Positions 40,388-50,400 of a stretch of DNA of 64,000 bases are shown one piece after another. The notes beneath the pieces were generated by a model. That model was not told the origin of the DNA. It was given only the letters and a program-made list of their open reading frames with translations, and ran no database searches. The translations under genes were made by a program, and so were the position numbers. Numbering within the stretch: position 1 is the stretch's first letter; each line of letters opens with the position of its first letter. This stretch comes from Actinoplanes octamycinicus (GTDB taxonomy: Bacteria > Actinomycetota > Actinomycetes > Mycobacteriales > Micromonosporaceae), in assembly GCF_014205225.1 (NCBI RefSeq), contig NZ_JACHNB010000001.1, positions 5,747,501 to 5,811,500 of the forward strand, in the 5' to 3' direction.

Positions 40388-42038
40388 CCGGCCGGCGGTC
40401 GCGGCGGCGCAGCCACGACGCCCAGGTGGGCGCCGCCGAGTAGTGGTGCCACCGGACGAGCATCAGCGCCACCATCGCGACCAGCATCAGCGCGTGCCCG
40501 GCGGTCATCAGCGCCGCGCCGCTCACCAGCGGGGCCAGCAGCACGAACGGCGCCACCATCGCCAGCGCCATCTCGCCGATCATGCGCCGGTCGTGGCCGC
40601 GCACCGCCATCCACGCGGCCATCCCGGCGGCCATGTCGACGCCCATGGCCAGCGCCATCGCCACCGGCCGGCCGTGGGTCAGCCCATGCCACAGCGGGCC
40701 GAGCAGCACCATCCCGGCGACCATCGCGACCAGCATCTCGACCAGGTGCCGCAGCCAGAACCGCAGCCGCGGGCGGCGGGCCAGGCCGGCGCGCAGCAGC
40801 ACCCAGCCCAGGCCGCCGAGCGCCGCGGCCAGCGCCAGCAGCAGCGCCGGCCACCACGGGACGGCCGGCCCGGACAGCTCACCCGGCCGGTACTCCAGCG
40901 ACTTCGCCACCCAGCGGGCGGTCGGCACGTCGGTGGTGGCGGCCAGGTCGCGCAGCGTGCCCTCGAACGGGAACTCGTCGCGCTGGTGCACGTAGACCGG
41001 CTGCCAGGCCGGGTCGACGCCGCGGGCGGCGGCCTGGTGGCCGGGCACGATCAGCCGGTCGTGGCCGGTGACCTGGCCGGAGCGCGGGACGAAGGTGAGC
41101 CCGTGCCGGGACCGGATCGGCCGGCCGTCGGCGGTGACCGGGGTGAGCTGCGCGGTGTAGGACATCTCGGTGTAGGTGCGGAACACCGACGCCAGCTCGA
41201 TCTCGCCGACGCCCGGGGTGAGCAGCACCCCGGCCTGCACCTGCCGGCGGAAACCGACGTTGAGCAGCGCCACCGTGTCGGCCGGGCCGGGGTGGGCGGC
41301 GTCGATCGGCGCCGGGCCGCCCGGGTGGTACGTGCTCCACCGCACCGCCGCCGCGGCCTGCCCGGCCACCGCGGCGCCGTGGTCGCGCTCCAGGATGCGC
41401 AGCGCGCCGTCCACCCCGGAGAGCACGCCGGCCGTGGTGATGATCCGGCCGTCGTCGACGTAGCGGGTGCCGCGCTGCCACCGCACGTCCGGGTACTGGC
41501 GCTCCAGGCCGTACTGGGCGAGCCAGTGGCTGGTCGCCGGCCGGCCGGTGAGCAGGCCGGTGCGGGCCAGCAGCCCGGCGCCAGCGCAGACGCTCATGAT
41601 GCCGGCGCCGTCCGCGTACCGCCGCCGCAGCCAGTCCACCGCCGACCGCAGCCGCGGCCCGTCGGTCTCCTGCACGGCCGGCACCACGATCCAGTCGGCC
41701 CGGTCCAGGTCGGCGAAGGTCCGGTCGGGGACCACCTCCAGGCCGCCGGTCAGCGGCACCGGGTCGCGGCTCTCGGCCACGGTCAGCACGGTGTAGCGGC
41801 CGGCGGACGCCAGCGTCTCGTAGGGCGCGAGCACGTCGGCGGCGTTCGCCCCGGCCGCGCCGAGCAGCACCGCGACGGTCGGCCGGGCGTCGGTGGTGGT
41901 GGCCGCGGGCGACGGCACGGCCAGCGAGCGCGGCGCCGGGTAGACGGCGTCGACCACGCCCCGGGCGTGGATCACGCCCACGGCGGTCGCCGAGAACAGC
42001 CCGGCGACCAGAACGGCGAGAGTGCGGCGGATTCGCAT
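40353..42038 (-). CDS. DJ-1/PfpI domain protein fused to C-terminal membrane domain
   Basis: 561 residues. An N-terminal signal/anchor (TLAVLVAGLFSATAVGVIHA) leads to a GlxA-like DJ-1/PfpI domain (VAVLLGAAGANAADVLAPYETL, SVCAGAGLLARTGLLTGRPATSHW with nucleophile Cys), then a second, weaker repeat of that fold (DTVALLNVGFRRQVQAGVLLTPGVGEIE). The last 160 residues contain four or five membrane helices, with Met-rich stretches such as MALAMGVDMAAGMAAWM. This order is unusual: the enzyme-like part would be outside the cell. Function is unknown. Confidence 0.78.
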   Translation of the reverse strand: MRIRRTLAVLVAGLFSATAVGVIHARGVVDAVYPAPRSLAVPSPAATTTDARPTVAVLLGAAGANAADVLAPYETLASAGRYTVLTVAESRDPVPLTGGLEVVPDRTFADLDRADWIVVPAVQETDGPRLRSAVDWLRRRYADGAGIMSVCAGAGLLARTGLLTGRPATSHWLAQYGLERQYPDVRWQRGTRYVDDGRIITTAGVLSGVDGALRILERDHGAAVAGQAAAAVRWSTYHPGGPAPIDAAHPGPADTVALLNVGFRRQVQAGVLLTPGVGEIELASVFRTYTEMSYTAQLTPVTADGRPIRSRHGLTFVPRSGQVTGHDRLIVPGHQAAARGVDPAWQPVYVHQRDEFPFEGTLRDLAATTDVPTARWVAKSLEYRPGELSGPAVPWWPALLLALAAALGGLGWVLLRAGLARRPRLRFWLRHLVEMLVAMVAGMVLLGPLWHGLTHGRPVAMALAMGVDMAAGMAAWMAVRGHDRRMIGEMALAMVAPFVLLAPLVSGAALMTAGHALMLVAMVALMLVRWHHYSAAPTWASWLRRRDRRPVSAAATAASPR

Positions 42039-42144
42039 GCCGACGATGCTCCCGGCCGGCCGGGTCATGCCGCCCGTGCCGAAGGTCATGGTCCCGGTCA
42101 TGATCCACATTGACTATGTGATCGCCGCAGGTGAAAGTGCAGGC

Positions 42145-43215
42145 GTGGAGCGTTTCCTGTGGATGCTGACCGCCGGGGCGTACGGCGTCCTGGTCCTGGA
42201 ATCCGTCGCCCACCCGAACCCCTGGCCGGCGATCGTGACCGGCGCGCTCTTCTCCGCGCTGGTCATCCTCGGCTCGTGGTGGCTGCCCGGCCGCGCCGCG
42301 GGCTGGCGGGCCGGCTACCTGGTCCTGCAGGGTGTGCTCGGCCTGCTGATGTTCGGCGCCGCGCACGCCTCCTGGGGCGGCACCCTGCTGCTCATCGTGC
42401 TGGTCGTGCAGGCGGTCCTGCTGCTGCCGCTGCCCGCCGCCGCGGTGGTGGCGGTCGCCGTGCCGTTCGGGCACGTCGGCATGGACTGGGGCGCCGGGTT
42501 GCGGGAGGGCTCCGGGATGCTCGTGGCCGCGCTGTTCGCGCTGGTGGTGACCTGGTTGCTGCGCCGCGAGCAGCAGACCCGCCTGGCGCTGGCCGCGGCC
42601 AACGAGCAGCTCGCCGAGCTGGCCACCACCCGGGAGCGCAACCGGGTCGCCCGCGACATCCACGACGGCCTCGGCCACTACCTGACCACCCTGCAGATGC
42701 AGATCCGGGCCGGCCGGGCGCTGCTCGCCCGCGACCCGGACCGCGCCGACGAGATGTTCGCCCGGGCCGAGGAGCAGGCCAGGGAGGCGCTGTCCGAGGT
42801 GCGCCGCTCGGTCGCGGCGCTGCGCGCCCCGCGCGCCGACGCCCCGCTGGGGGAGCGGTTGCAGCGTCTGGCCCGGGAGGCCTCCGAGTCCGGTCCGTCC
42901 ACCCATCTTGAGGTACGCGGTCAGCCCCGTGACTTGTCGCCGCAGGTCGAGGAGGCGCTCTTCCGGGCCGCGCAGGAGGGCCTGACCAACGTCCGGCGGC
43001 ACGCCCACGCGTCCCGGGCGCACGTCCTGCTCGACTACGCACCGGCCCAGGTGCGGGTGGTGGTCGGCGACGACGGCAGCGGCGGCCCACCCGGCGAGTC
43101 CGGCGGGTTCGGGCTGACCGGGCTGCGCGAGCGGGTCGCCGAGCTGGGCGGCGCGGTCGCCCTCGACTCGGTGCCCGGCCAGGGTTCCACGCTGACCGTG
43201 ACGGCCCCCGCGTGA
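42145..43215 (+). CDS. Sensor histidine kinase, NarL/DesK type
   Basis: 356 residues from the chosen GTG; in-frame ATGs up to 123 bases upstream are alternatives. Five membrane segments fill residues about 5-140. The HisKA_3 motif RNRVARDIHDGLGHYLTTLQMQ holds the phospho-His, and the HATPase has EALFRAAQEGLTNVRRHAHA, DDGSGG and GFGLTGLRERVAELGG. Its stop overlaps the response regulator start, so they form a classical two-component pair. Confidence 0.92.
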   Translation: MERFLWMLTAGAYGVLVLESVAHPNPWPAIVTGALFSALVILGSWWLPGRAAGWRAGYLVLQGVLGLLMFGAAHASWGGTLLLIVLVVQAVLLLPLPAAAVVAVAVPFGHVGMDWGAGLREGSGMLVAALFALVVTWLLRREQQTRLALAAANEQLAELATTRERNRVARDIHDGLGHYLTTLQMQIRAGRALLARDPDRADEMFARAEEQAREALSEVRRSVAALRAPRADAPLGERLQRLAREASESGPSTHLEVRGQPRDLSPQVEEALFRAAQEGLTNVRRHAHASRAHVLLDYAPAQVRVVVGDDGSGGPPGESGGFGLTGLRERVAELGGAVALDSVPGQGSTLTVTAPA

Positions 43216-43850
43216 TCCGGGTGCTGCTCGCCGACGACCAGCGGCTGTTCCGGGAGGCGCTGGCGCTGCTCCTGTCGGTGCAGGACGACGTGCGGGTGGT
43301 CGGCGAGGCCGCGGACGGCGCGCAGGCGGTCGAGCTGGCCGCCCGGCTGGCCCCGGACGTGGTGCTGATGGACCTGCGGATGCCGGTGATGGACGGCGCC
43401 ACCGCGACCCGCCGGCTGCGCGACGAGCAGCCGGCGGTCCGGGTGATCGCGCTGACCACGTTCGACGACGACGCCGACGTGTTCGCCGCGATCCAGGCCG
43501 GCGCGATCGGCTACCTGCTCAAGGACGCCTCCTCGGAGCGCCTGATGGAGGCGGTCCGGGCCGCGGTGCGCGGCGAGTCGGTGCTGGAGCCGGGCGTCGC
43601 CGCCAAGCTGGTGTCCCGGGTGGCCCAGCTGCCGCCGGCCGTGCCGGACCCGCTGGTCGCCCCGCTGACCGGCCGCGAGCTGGACGTGGTCCGGCTGCTG
43701 GCCGGCGGCCGCAGCAACAAGGAGATCGCCACCGCGCTGTTCCTGGCCGAGGGCACGGTCAAGAACCACGTCACGAACGCTTTGGCCAAGCTCGGCGCCC
43801 GCGACCGCACCCAGGCCGCCCTGCGGGCTCGCGAGCTGGGCCTGCTCTGA
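43212..43850 (+). CDS. LuxR-family response regulator
   Basis: 212 residues, GTG start overlapping the kinase stop. Receiver domain: acidic pair in VLLADDQ, phospho-Asp in VVLMDLRMPVMDG, Lys in YLLKDAS. LuxR HTH at the C-terminus: LTGRELDVVRLLAGGRSNKEIATALFLAEGTVKNHV. It receives phosphate from the coupled kinase. The target genes may include the divergent DJ-1 fusion, but no operator could be named. Confidence 0.95.
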   Translation: MIRVLLADDQRLFREALALLLSVQDDVRVVGEAADGAQAVELAARLAPDVVLMDLRMPVMDGATATRRLRDEQPAVRVIALTTFDDDADVFAAIQAGAIGYLLKDASSERLMEAVRAAVRGESVLEPGVAAKLVSRVAQLPPAVPDPLVAPLTGRELDVVRLLAGGRSNKEIATALFLAEGTVKNHVTNALAKLGARDRTQAALRARELGLL

Positions 43851-43852
43851 CC

Positions 43853-43919
43853 CGGCCCTGCTCAGCGCGGCCCTGCTCAGCCGGTCGTGCTCAGCCCGGC
43901 CCTGCTCAGTGCGGCTCAG
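43853..43919. repeat. Short tandem repeats, about 14-16 bases
   Basis: Four to five imperfect copies of CGGCCCTGCTCAG follow the response regulator stop and reach the end of the next, convergent gene. Unit length varies from 14 to 16 bases. It may be a slippage product and could form part of the transcript end. Confidence 0.75.
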
Positions 43920-44368
43920 GCCCGCTCGTCCCGGTATCCGTCGAGGCCGATCTGCACCACCCGCCGCAGCCCCTGGACATCCTCGGCGACCAGGCGCCCG
44001 GCCGTCTCCGGACGACCGGTGTCCGGCCGGGCCAGCCCGAACCCGATCATCTGCTCGGCGCACTGCCGGACCCGCTCCCGCCGCCGCGCGTCCGGCCGGA
44101 TCCCCAGCCGGAGCACCCGCGTACCGAAATCCTCCAGGTCGACCTCCTGGTGCTCGGCGAGCTCGAACGCCAGCCGCCGCCCCACCGACCGCAGCGCCTC
44201 CGGCGTGAAGCCGTGCGCGGTCACGTGCCAGGCGAGCCCACCCGGGCACCGGTAGACGCCGGCCGCCTCCTGGAACACGCGCTCGTCCGCCGCGGCGGCG
44301 GCCAGCGCGCCGGCCTCGTCGCGGTACCGCTTCTTCCCGCAGGCACAGTTGTAGCGTCTGCCCGGCAT
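43916..44368 (-). CDS. Hypothetical protein with Cys-rich N-terminus
   Basis: 150 residues, not recognised as a named family. The N-terminus has YNCACGKKRYRDEAGALAAA followed about 25 residues on by YRCPGGLAWHVTAHG; three Cys and the His could hold one zinc ion. The phrase YRCPGG-x-WH is common in small actinobacterial and phage proteins of unknown role. The rest is charged and helical. Its stop overlaps a tandem-repeat tract. Confidence 0.75.
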   Translation of the reverse strand: MPGRRYNCACGKKRYRDEAGALAAAAADERVFQEAAGVYRCPGGLAWHVTAHGFTPEALRSVGRRLAFELAEHQEVDLEDFGTRVLRLGIRPDARRRERVRQCAEQMIGFGLARPDTGRPETAGRLVAEDVQGLRRVVQIGLDGYRDERA

Positions 44369-44440
44369 GCCGGTCTCACCTCCGCTCTGTCGTCGCGCCC
44401 CCGGGATTGCCGGATTGACGAGGGTGGTCAGAATCGTCGG

Positions 44441-45715
44441 GTGAATTCACCGTCCGCACGCCTTCAGGCGGCCGCCGTTCTGGTGGCCGGCGCCGCCCTG
44501 CTCGCCGCCTGCGCCCGGCCCGCACCCGGTAACGGTAGCCCGAGCCCGGAGCCGCGCAGAGGGCTCGGCGATGTTCCGGCGGCCGAGCTCGGCTTCGTCC
44601 GGCATGCCGGCGCCGTGCAGTGGGCGTCCGCGAGCGACTGGATTCCCCCGGGCGAGGGTCTGCGGACCCTTCTCCCGATCGGCGGCTGCGCTCTCGGGCT
44701 GGGCACCTATCAGAACGGTTTCCGCGCGGTCTCGGCCAACTGGACCGGACCCGGCACCTGCGACCGCCTCGCCCTGGATCCCGCACCGGACGGAAGGACC
44801 GGCGGCGACGGGCCACCGGACGCCTCCAGCGGCTGGCCCGGCGGCGGCATCGGGGCGGACCGGGCCGTGGTGGAACGGGACGGGTCGATCCTGACTGCGA
44901 ACAGTTCCGGCCTGGCCCGCCACCACCCCGGAGGCGAGGTGGAGCAGCTGGCCCGGGGCGACTTCTCCGAGCCCGGCTTCGAGGGGCAGGGCACCCGTAC
45001 CTCGGTGCGGAACCTGGCCGTGACCGGTGCCGGCACCGTGGTGCTCGACGCCGGGCGCACCACGCCCGACCGGACAGCGCCGGTGCTGCTCGTCTCCCGC
45101 AACGGCGGCCGGACACTGACCCCGGTGAGCCTGCCCACCTGGACCTCCGGCGCCGAGCCGCAGCCCACGATCAGCGTTCTCGCGGCATCCGGTGAGACGA
45201 TCGTCGCCCTCGGCAGCGGCCCGCGGCGTGCGGCCGTGTGGCGTTCCACCGATGGCGCCCGCACCTGGGAAGTGGCGACCGCCGAGGACCTGCCGCAGCA
45301 TCTGCTCCTCACCCGCCTGGTCCGGGCCGGGCAGCGCTGGCTCGCCTTCGGCGGTGTCGACTACGAGTCCGGTGAACAGGACACCACCCTGGTGCTGAGC
45401 AGCAAGGACGGACTGCACTGGGGCACCGGGGCCAGCACCGGCATGGGTGTGGGGCGGCTGCAGGACGTCACTGTCGGCCCGGGTGGCACGCTGGTCGCCG
45501 TCGGCGCGATCGACGACGCGAGCCGACGCGACCCGGACCAGCGTCCCGAGTACTGCGGTGTCGTCTGGATCGGCGACGGCGACACACGGTGGAAGCGAGG
45601 CGAACTCGGCTGCGGCGACTCGCCGCCGCAGGCGGTCACCACGCTGCGCGACGGGCGGGTGCTGATCGCCGGGAACCGGGACCTGTGGCTGCGAGCCGCC
45701 GGCCCGACCGGATAG
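44441..45715 (+). CDS. Beta-propeller-type lipoprotein
   Basis: 424 residues from a GTG. A lipoprotein signal ends ALLAACARP, so the protein is anchored outside the cell. The body has BNR/sialidase-like turns (VSRNGGRTLTPV, STDGARTWEVA, SKDGLHWGTG) and two Cys near the end (EYCGVVW, LGCGDS) that could pair. No catalytic Asp-box set complete enough for a true sialidase is seen. It resembles the ectodomain of the sigma-linked protein at 36.1 kb but has no cytoplasmic domain. Confidence 0.78.
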   Translation: MNSPSARLQAAAVLVAGAALLAACARPAPGNGSPSPEPRRGLGDVPAAELGFVRHAGAVQWASASDWIPPGEGLRTLLPIGGCALGLGTYQNGFRAVSANWTGPGTCDRLALDPAPDGRTGGDGPPDASSGWPGGGIGADRAVVERDGSILTANSSGLARHHPGGEVEQLARGDFSEPGFEGQGTRTSVRNLAVTGAGTVVLDAGRTTPDRTAPVLLVSRNGGRTLTPVSLPTWTSGAEPQPTISVLAASGETIVALGSGPRRAAVWRSTDGARTWEVATAEDLPQHLLLTRLVRAGQRWLAFGGVDYESGEQDTTLVLSSKDGLHWGTGASTGMGVGRLQDVTVGPGGTLVAVGAIDDASRRDPDQRPEYCGVVWIGDGDTRWKRGELGCGDSPPQAVTTLRDGRVLIAGNRDLWLRAAGPTG

Positions 45716-45834
45716 CCGTCCCACCCGCCCCCGCGCAGACACCGGCCGTGGCAGGAGCCGGGGCAGGATCGCGGGTCATGGCGGGGCCTCGGCGAACACG
45801 CTGCCGGCGGCATGCCCGACGATCGATCGGGCCG

Positions 45835-46767
45835 TCACTCCAGCGCCGCTTGCGCCTCCGCCACGATGGTCGGTGCGACGGTACTGGCCAGGACGTGTTG
45901 CAAGGCCATCCGGTAGGCGACGTCGAAGGCTTCCGGGGCGGCTACCGCCACGTCGGGCTCGACGCCGGTGCCCTCCCAGTTGGTGCCGGTGATCGGGTTG
46001 ATGGCGCGGGCCGCCGGGACCGTGATTTCGAGGGTCGGCGTGATCGGGAAGACATCCGTCGGATGAGCGCCTCCCTTGGTCGTCTCGCCGACCAGGACGG
46101 CTCGTTTCTGCGCCTTGAGGTTGTAGCAGATCTCCTCGCCGGCCGAGAAGGTCGATTCGCTGGTCAGCAGGTATACCGGCCGGTCCAGATACCGCTCGCC
46201 GGGCAGCCACGCATGGCTCCAGAACTGACGAGTGTGACCGGTTGCACCTTCGTAGATGCTGTTGAGATGCGTTTCCCCGTCCGGGAAGAAATAGCTCGTC
46301 CACAACACGGCGCCGTCGGGAGACCCACCCCGGTTCTTACGAAGATCAACTATCAGCGCGTGCGTCGGTGACACCAGCTCCATGGCCGCGACGATCGCGC
46401 GCCCACCGACGCCGGCCGAGGTGACGAACCGTAGATCGAGCAACCCGACGTTGCCGTCCAGCCGCTCCACACGCGCGATGCCGTAGTTGGTGAGTCGCTG
46501 CTGCTCTCGCCAGACCGCTTCCATCTCCGGCTTGGTGAGCGCCTCGCGCACGTCCTCGGTACGTGTCCGCACCCGCAAATGCTTGTCCTGACAGACTTCG
46601 AACAGGTCCGCCGTCAGCCGCTGGCCGAGGGCTTCTTCGTCCAACCGGTCATACTCACCGGCGGCGAGCCGGCTGCGGACGCACTCAGCCGCCTCCTGAG
46701 CCCGGTCGGCAAAAATGTAGTTGCCGCACAACAGTTCCAGCGCTTTCTCCACGAGCTTCGCCGACAT
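45835..46767 (-). CDS. S41 family peptidase
   Basis: 310 residues with no signal peptide. An N-terminal helical domain precedes the tail-specific-protease/IRBP-like catalytic part: VGLLDLRFV, ALIVDLRKNRGGSPDGAVLW, catalytic Ser in STFSAGEE and Lys in VLVGETTKGGAHP. The order fits a C-terminal-processing-type Ser/Lys protease lacking PDZ. G+C is visibly lower than in the flanking chromosomal genes. It lies downstream of the RHS immunity gene but behind a strong terminator, so it has its own promoter. A role in toxin release or processing is only a possibility. Confidence 0.85.
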   Translation of the reverse strand: MSAKLVEKALELLCGNYIFADRAQEAAECVRSRLAAGEYDRLDEEALGQRLTADLFEVCQDKHLRVRTRTEDVREALTKPEMEAVWREQQRLTNYGIARVERLDGNVGLLDLRFVTSAGVGGRAIVAAMELVSPTHALIVDLRKNRGGSPDGAVLWTSYFFPDGETHLNSIYEGATGHTRQFWSHAWLPGERYLDRPVYLLTSESTFSAGEEICYNLKAQKRAVLVGETTKGGAHPTDVFPITPTLEITVPAARAINPITGTNWEGTGVEPDVAVAAPEAFDVAYRMALQHVLASTVAPTIVAEAQAALE

Positions 46768-46909
46768 GGACGCACCATATTCGACATTCAGGTATTCCGG
46801 GGTCCCGTCCGCTCGTGGTCCGTGGTGACGTGGAACGTCTCGGGCACGTCTTCCGCAGGCGCGGGCCCGACCGGCAGCGCGGGTTCGCGGTGCTCTGGTC
46901 ATGCGAGGA

Positions 46910-46946
46910 CTCCCGCGGGCTCAGGTTGTCGCTGAGCCCGCGGGAG
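46910..46946. terminator. Strong hairpin terminator after immunity gene
   Basis: CTCCCGCGGGCTCAG (46910-46924) pairs perfectly over 15 bases with 46932-46946 around a 7-base loop. It begins 15 bases beyond the stop of the immunity gene and ends the RHS-immunity transcript. Confidence 0.85.
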
Positions 46947-46960
46947 CCGGAGGCAAACCG

Positions 46961-47491
46961 CTATGCGTAGTCCTGCGACTCGGCCAGCACGGCCACGAAC
47001 ATGTCGCGCCTGGTCTCCAGGTCGGCAACGATCCGGATCCCGTAGGTCGCCACCACCATGTCGATGTCGACGTAGTAGTACGGATCCGCCACCTTCGTGT
47101 AGCCCAGGATCACGTGCCGCTGGTAGCCGACGTCCCGCTTGCCCTTGGTGAAGAACTCCCAGCGGAGGTTCGGCGAGCGTTTGATCATCGTGTCGCCGAG
47201 GAACAGGCTGATGTCGTTCACGACGGCGTACCAGATGTTCTCGAGTCGGTCGACCCGGGCGTCGCCAGCGACGTTGTCGCGGAACCAGTCGTCCAGCCGC
47301 TGAATGCCGTCGTCGCTGTCGTCGAGGGTCACGCCGTTGGCAGCCAGGAGCCGACCGAGCGATTCCTTCCGGTCGTCCTTCGCGGCCATCAGCCGGTCGA
47401 AGGCTTTGCGTGCCTCGCGCCGGGGCAACTCGTGCAGCGGCCGGGTCACGCCAGGATCAAACGGGGTGTACCCGTCCCATGCGACGCTCAT
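46961..47491 (-). CDS. Probable immunity protein of the RHS toxin
   Basis: 176 residues, cytoplasmic. Its ATG overlaps the stop codon of the RHS gene (ATGA), the normal layout for a polymorphic toxin and its immunity protein. No characterised family is recognised with certainty. Visible features are a charged helical first half (REARKAFDRLMAAKDDRKESL) and a strand-rich second half (WYAVVNDISLFLGDTMI, RWEFFTKGKRDVGYQRHVILG, YYYVDIDMVVATYGIRIV). Base composition is lower in G+C than core genes, as usual for exchangeable tips. Assignment rests mainly on position. Confidence 0.75.
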   Translation of the reverse strand: MSVAWDGYTPFDPGVTRPLHELPRREARKAFDRLMAAKDDRKESLGRLLAANGVTLDDSDDGIQRLDDWFRDNVAGDARVDRLENIWYAVVNDISLFLGDTMIKRSPNLRWEFFTKGKRDVGYQRHVILGYTKVADPYYYVDIDMVVATYGIRIVADLETRRDMFVAVLAESQDYA

Positions 47492-50400
47492 CGGATCACG
47501 AAGGGAATCTTGGCGTTGTTGAGGGCGTCGCGCAGCGGGCCGGTCGGCCCCTTCGCCCCGGTGAAGGGGCTGGCCCGGAACTCCCAAAGCACATCATTGA
47601 CTCGACTCCCCGTCATGTTCAAAAGTTCGACATCCCTGGCGATCTCCTGCTTGATCTCAGGAGTGAGCGAGATGCGGCCGACCTTCGACTCGATCGCGAG
47701 ACCTCGTGCCGTCAGCACGTCGATGCGCCTGATTCCGCTCGGTGCCCTGAGCGCCACCTCACGCAGCGACCCCGGGTACCGCGCCGCGATGTTGTCCGAT
47801 GCCGCATCACCGACAGCCTTGTTCTTGGCGACCTGAGAGGCGTTACTGTACCGGACCAGCCCGGCGCGCAGGTTGCTGAGGGCGGCCCGGGCATACCCGG
47901 TCGACATGGCGTTGACCCTGGGCAGAAGGGCTTTCCCGGCGGACGCCAGGAGGGACTGGCCGGCTCCGAGCAGCTTGCCGGCGGCTGCCTTGACCGGTGA
48001 GGTGAGCTTGCCGATCCCGGACTTGAGAAGGCCACCGGCCTTGCTGGTGAGCCGGTTGACGGCGGGAATCTTGTTGACGTACTTGCCGGCGGCGCCGAGC
48101 AGAGCCCCGGTCACGGCGCCGGTCGCCGTCTGCTTGGCCAGTCCCGCCCAGGAGAACTCGCCCTGCTTCTGGACCTTCGTCTTCCAGGCGTACGTGGCGG
48201 CTGACGCGGCGGCCCCGCCGACGGCGGCGCAGCCGACCACCCCGGCTCCGCCGGTGGCAACGGTGCACGCGGCGCCGGCGGCGATGCCGGCGGCGACACC
48301 GACGATGTCGGCCTGGTGCTTGTCGACGAACTCAGCGGTCGCCTTGTAGGCCGTCGAGACGCCGTCGCCGATCGACTTGAGCGCTCCGCCGATCGACCAC
48401 AGACCGTTCGGGTCGGTCATGACCGTCGGGGCGCCGTCGGCGTACAGATACGACGAGATGGCCGCCTGGCCGTCCGCACGGGGGGCCGGGTCCTTGGAGT
48501 TGAACCGTCCCGTCGACGGGTCGTAGTTGCGGGCCTGCAGGTGATAGGCGTCGCCGAGCGCGGCGGTGTCGGCGTAGCCACCGGCGAAGCGCAGCGGGTT
48601 GGCGGTGGCCCCCGGGTCCGGTGCGGTGGTCAGCCCGCCCCGGGTCGGGGAGACTCGCGGCTGGCCGTACGGGTCGTAGTCGTACAGGGCCTGGACCGCG
48701 CCGCCGGGTGCGACGAGGGCGGAGGTCCCGTTGAGCCAGTCGTGCACATAGAGCGACGTGACGTTCCGGTCGCCGTCGAGCAGGGCCAGGTTCTCGCCGT
48801 CCGGGCCGGTCACGAAGCTACGGACGACCGCGGCCGCGCCGTCACCGGTGGCTTCGCGTTCCGAGGTGATCTGCGGATCGTTGATGTCCCAGTCGGACGT
48901 CCGGGTCAGGGCCGTGGCTCCGGTGCCGATGGTCGTGGTGATCCGGTTGCCGTCGGTGTCGTACCCGAAGGTCGCGGTCTTGCCGTTGACCGTGGCGCTC
49001 GCTTGGGTGTGGTCCAGGTTGTAGGTGAAGGTGTCGGCGCCGGCGCGGGTCTGATTGCCCTCGTTGTCGTACTGGTACTCGGTGACGCCTGCCCCGGCGC
49101 CGGTGACGGTGCGGGTCGTGAGCTGGTCGGTGGTGTCGTACTTGTAGACGGCGCTGTCGGACCCGGCCGAGCCGGTGCGCACCTGGCTGGTGCGGTTGCC
49201 GACCAGGTCGTACGCGTAGGAGATCTTGCCGGTGCCGGCCCGCGCGCAGTCGGTGGTGCCGTAGCAGGCCGCGGTCAGCCGGTCGGCGGCGTCGAAGGTG
49301 TAGGCGACGTCCTCGGTAACGTCCCCCCGGGTGGTGCTGATCCGGGTCGGGTTGCCCACCGGGTCGAGGGTCAGCTGGAACTTGCCGAGCGCCTTGTCGC
49401 CGTCGCGGGTGTCGATCCCGGTGAGCCGACCGGCGTTGTCGAAGGTCCGCTTCTCGACCGCGTCACCGGGCAGTTCGGTGCTGGTGCGGTGCCCGGTGGC
49501 GTCGTAGCCGAACGTCCACGTCCGGCCGGCCTGGGTCAGCGACGTCATCCGGTCGTCGCCGTCGTACTCGGCGGACATGGTGGTGCCGTCGGGATTGCCG
49601 CGGGACGTCAGGTTGCCATTGCTGTCGTAGGAGTAGCTGTACGTCAGGTTGCCGCGCTTGACCTCGCGCAGCTGGTCGTTGTCGTCGTACTTGCGAGTGC
49701 TCGCACCGGCCGGGTCGGTGGTGCTGATGACCCGGCCCTTGCTGTCGTAGCCGAAGGTGTAGACCGGGCCCGTGGTGCCGAGCTGGCGCTTCACCATGCG
49801 CCCGAGCTGGTCGAACTCCTGGGTGATGGTGCGCTTGGCGCGCTCCGGGTCGGCCGACGGGTTGAGCGGGTTCGGTTCGGTGCGGGCGGTGACGATCGCG
49901 GTGAGGTTGCTCTCGGCGTCGTAGCCGTACTCCCGCAACCGGCCCAGGGAGTCGAAGGTGGAGGTCACCCGGTCGAGCCGGTCGTACGTGGCGGACTGGG
50001 CGTTCCCGTGGGGATCCGTGCGGGACAGCACGTTGTCGTTGGCGTCGTACTTGTAGATCGTGGAGCGGTTGTTGATCGAGTCCGGCGCGGTCACCGAGAC
50101 GACGCGGTCCAGGTCGTCGAACGTGTAGCTGGTGACGTGCTGATTGGCGTCGACATGGGAGACGATCCTGTTGTTGGCGTCGAAGACGTCCTTGGTGACG
50201 TTGCCCAACGGGTCGGTGACCGTGGTCCGGTTGCCGGCCACGTCGTAGCCGAACTTCGTGGTGAAGTCGCCGGCGTCAGCACCGTCGACGTGCCCGCGCG
50301 GCTCGACGGCGGTGATCAGCCGGTCGTCGTCGTCGTAGGTCATCGTGGTGACGCCGCCGGTGGCGTTGACCTGCTTGACCACATTGCCGGAGTCGTCGTA

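Noticed and set aside
44441..45715. True sialidase
   Set aside because: BNR-like turns are present but the arginine triad and full Asp-box set of sialidases cannot be identified.
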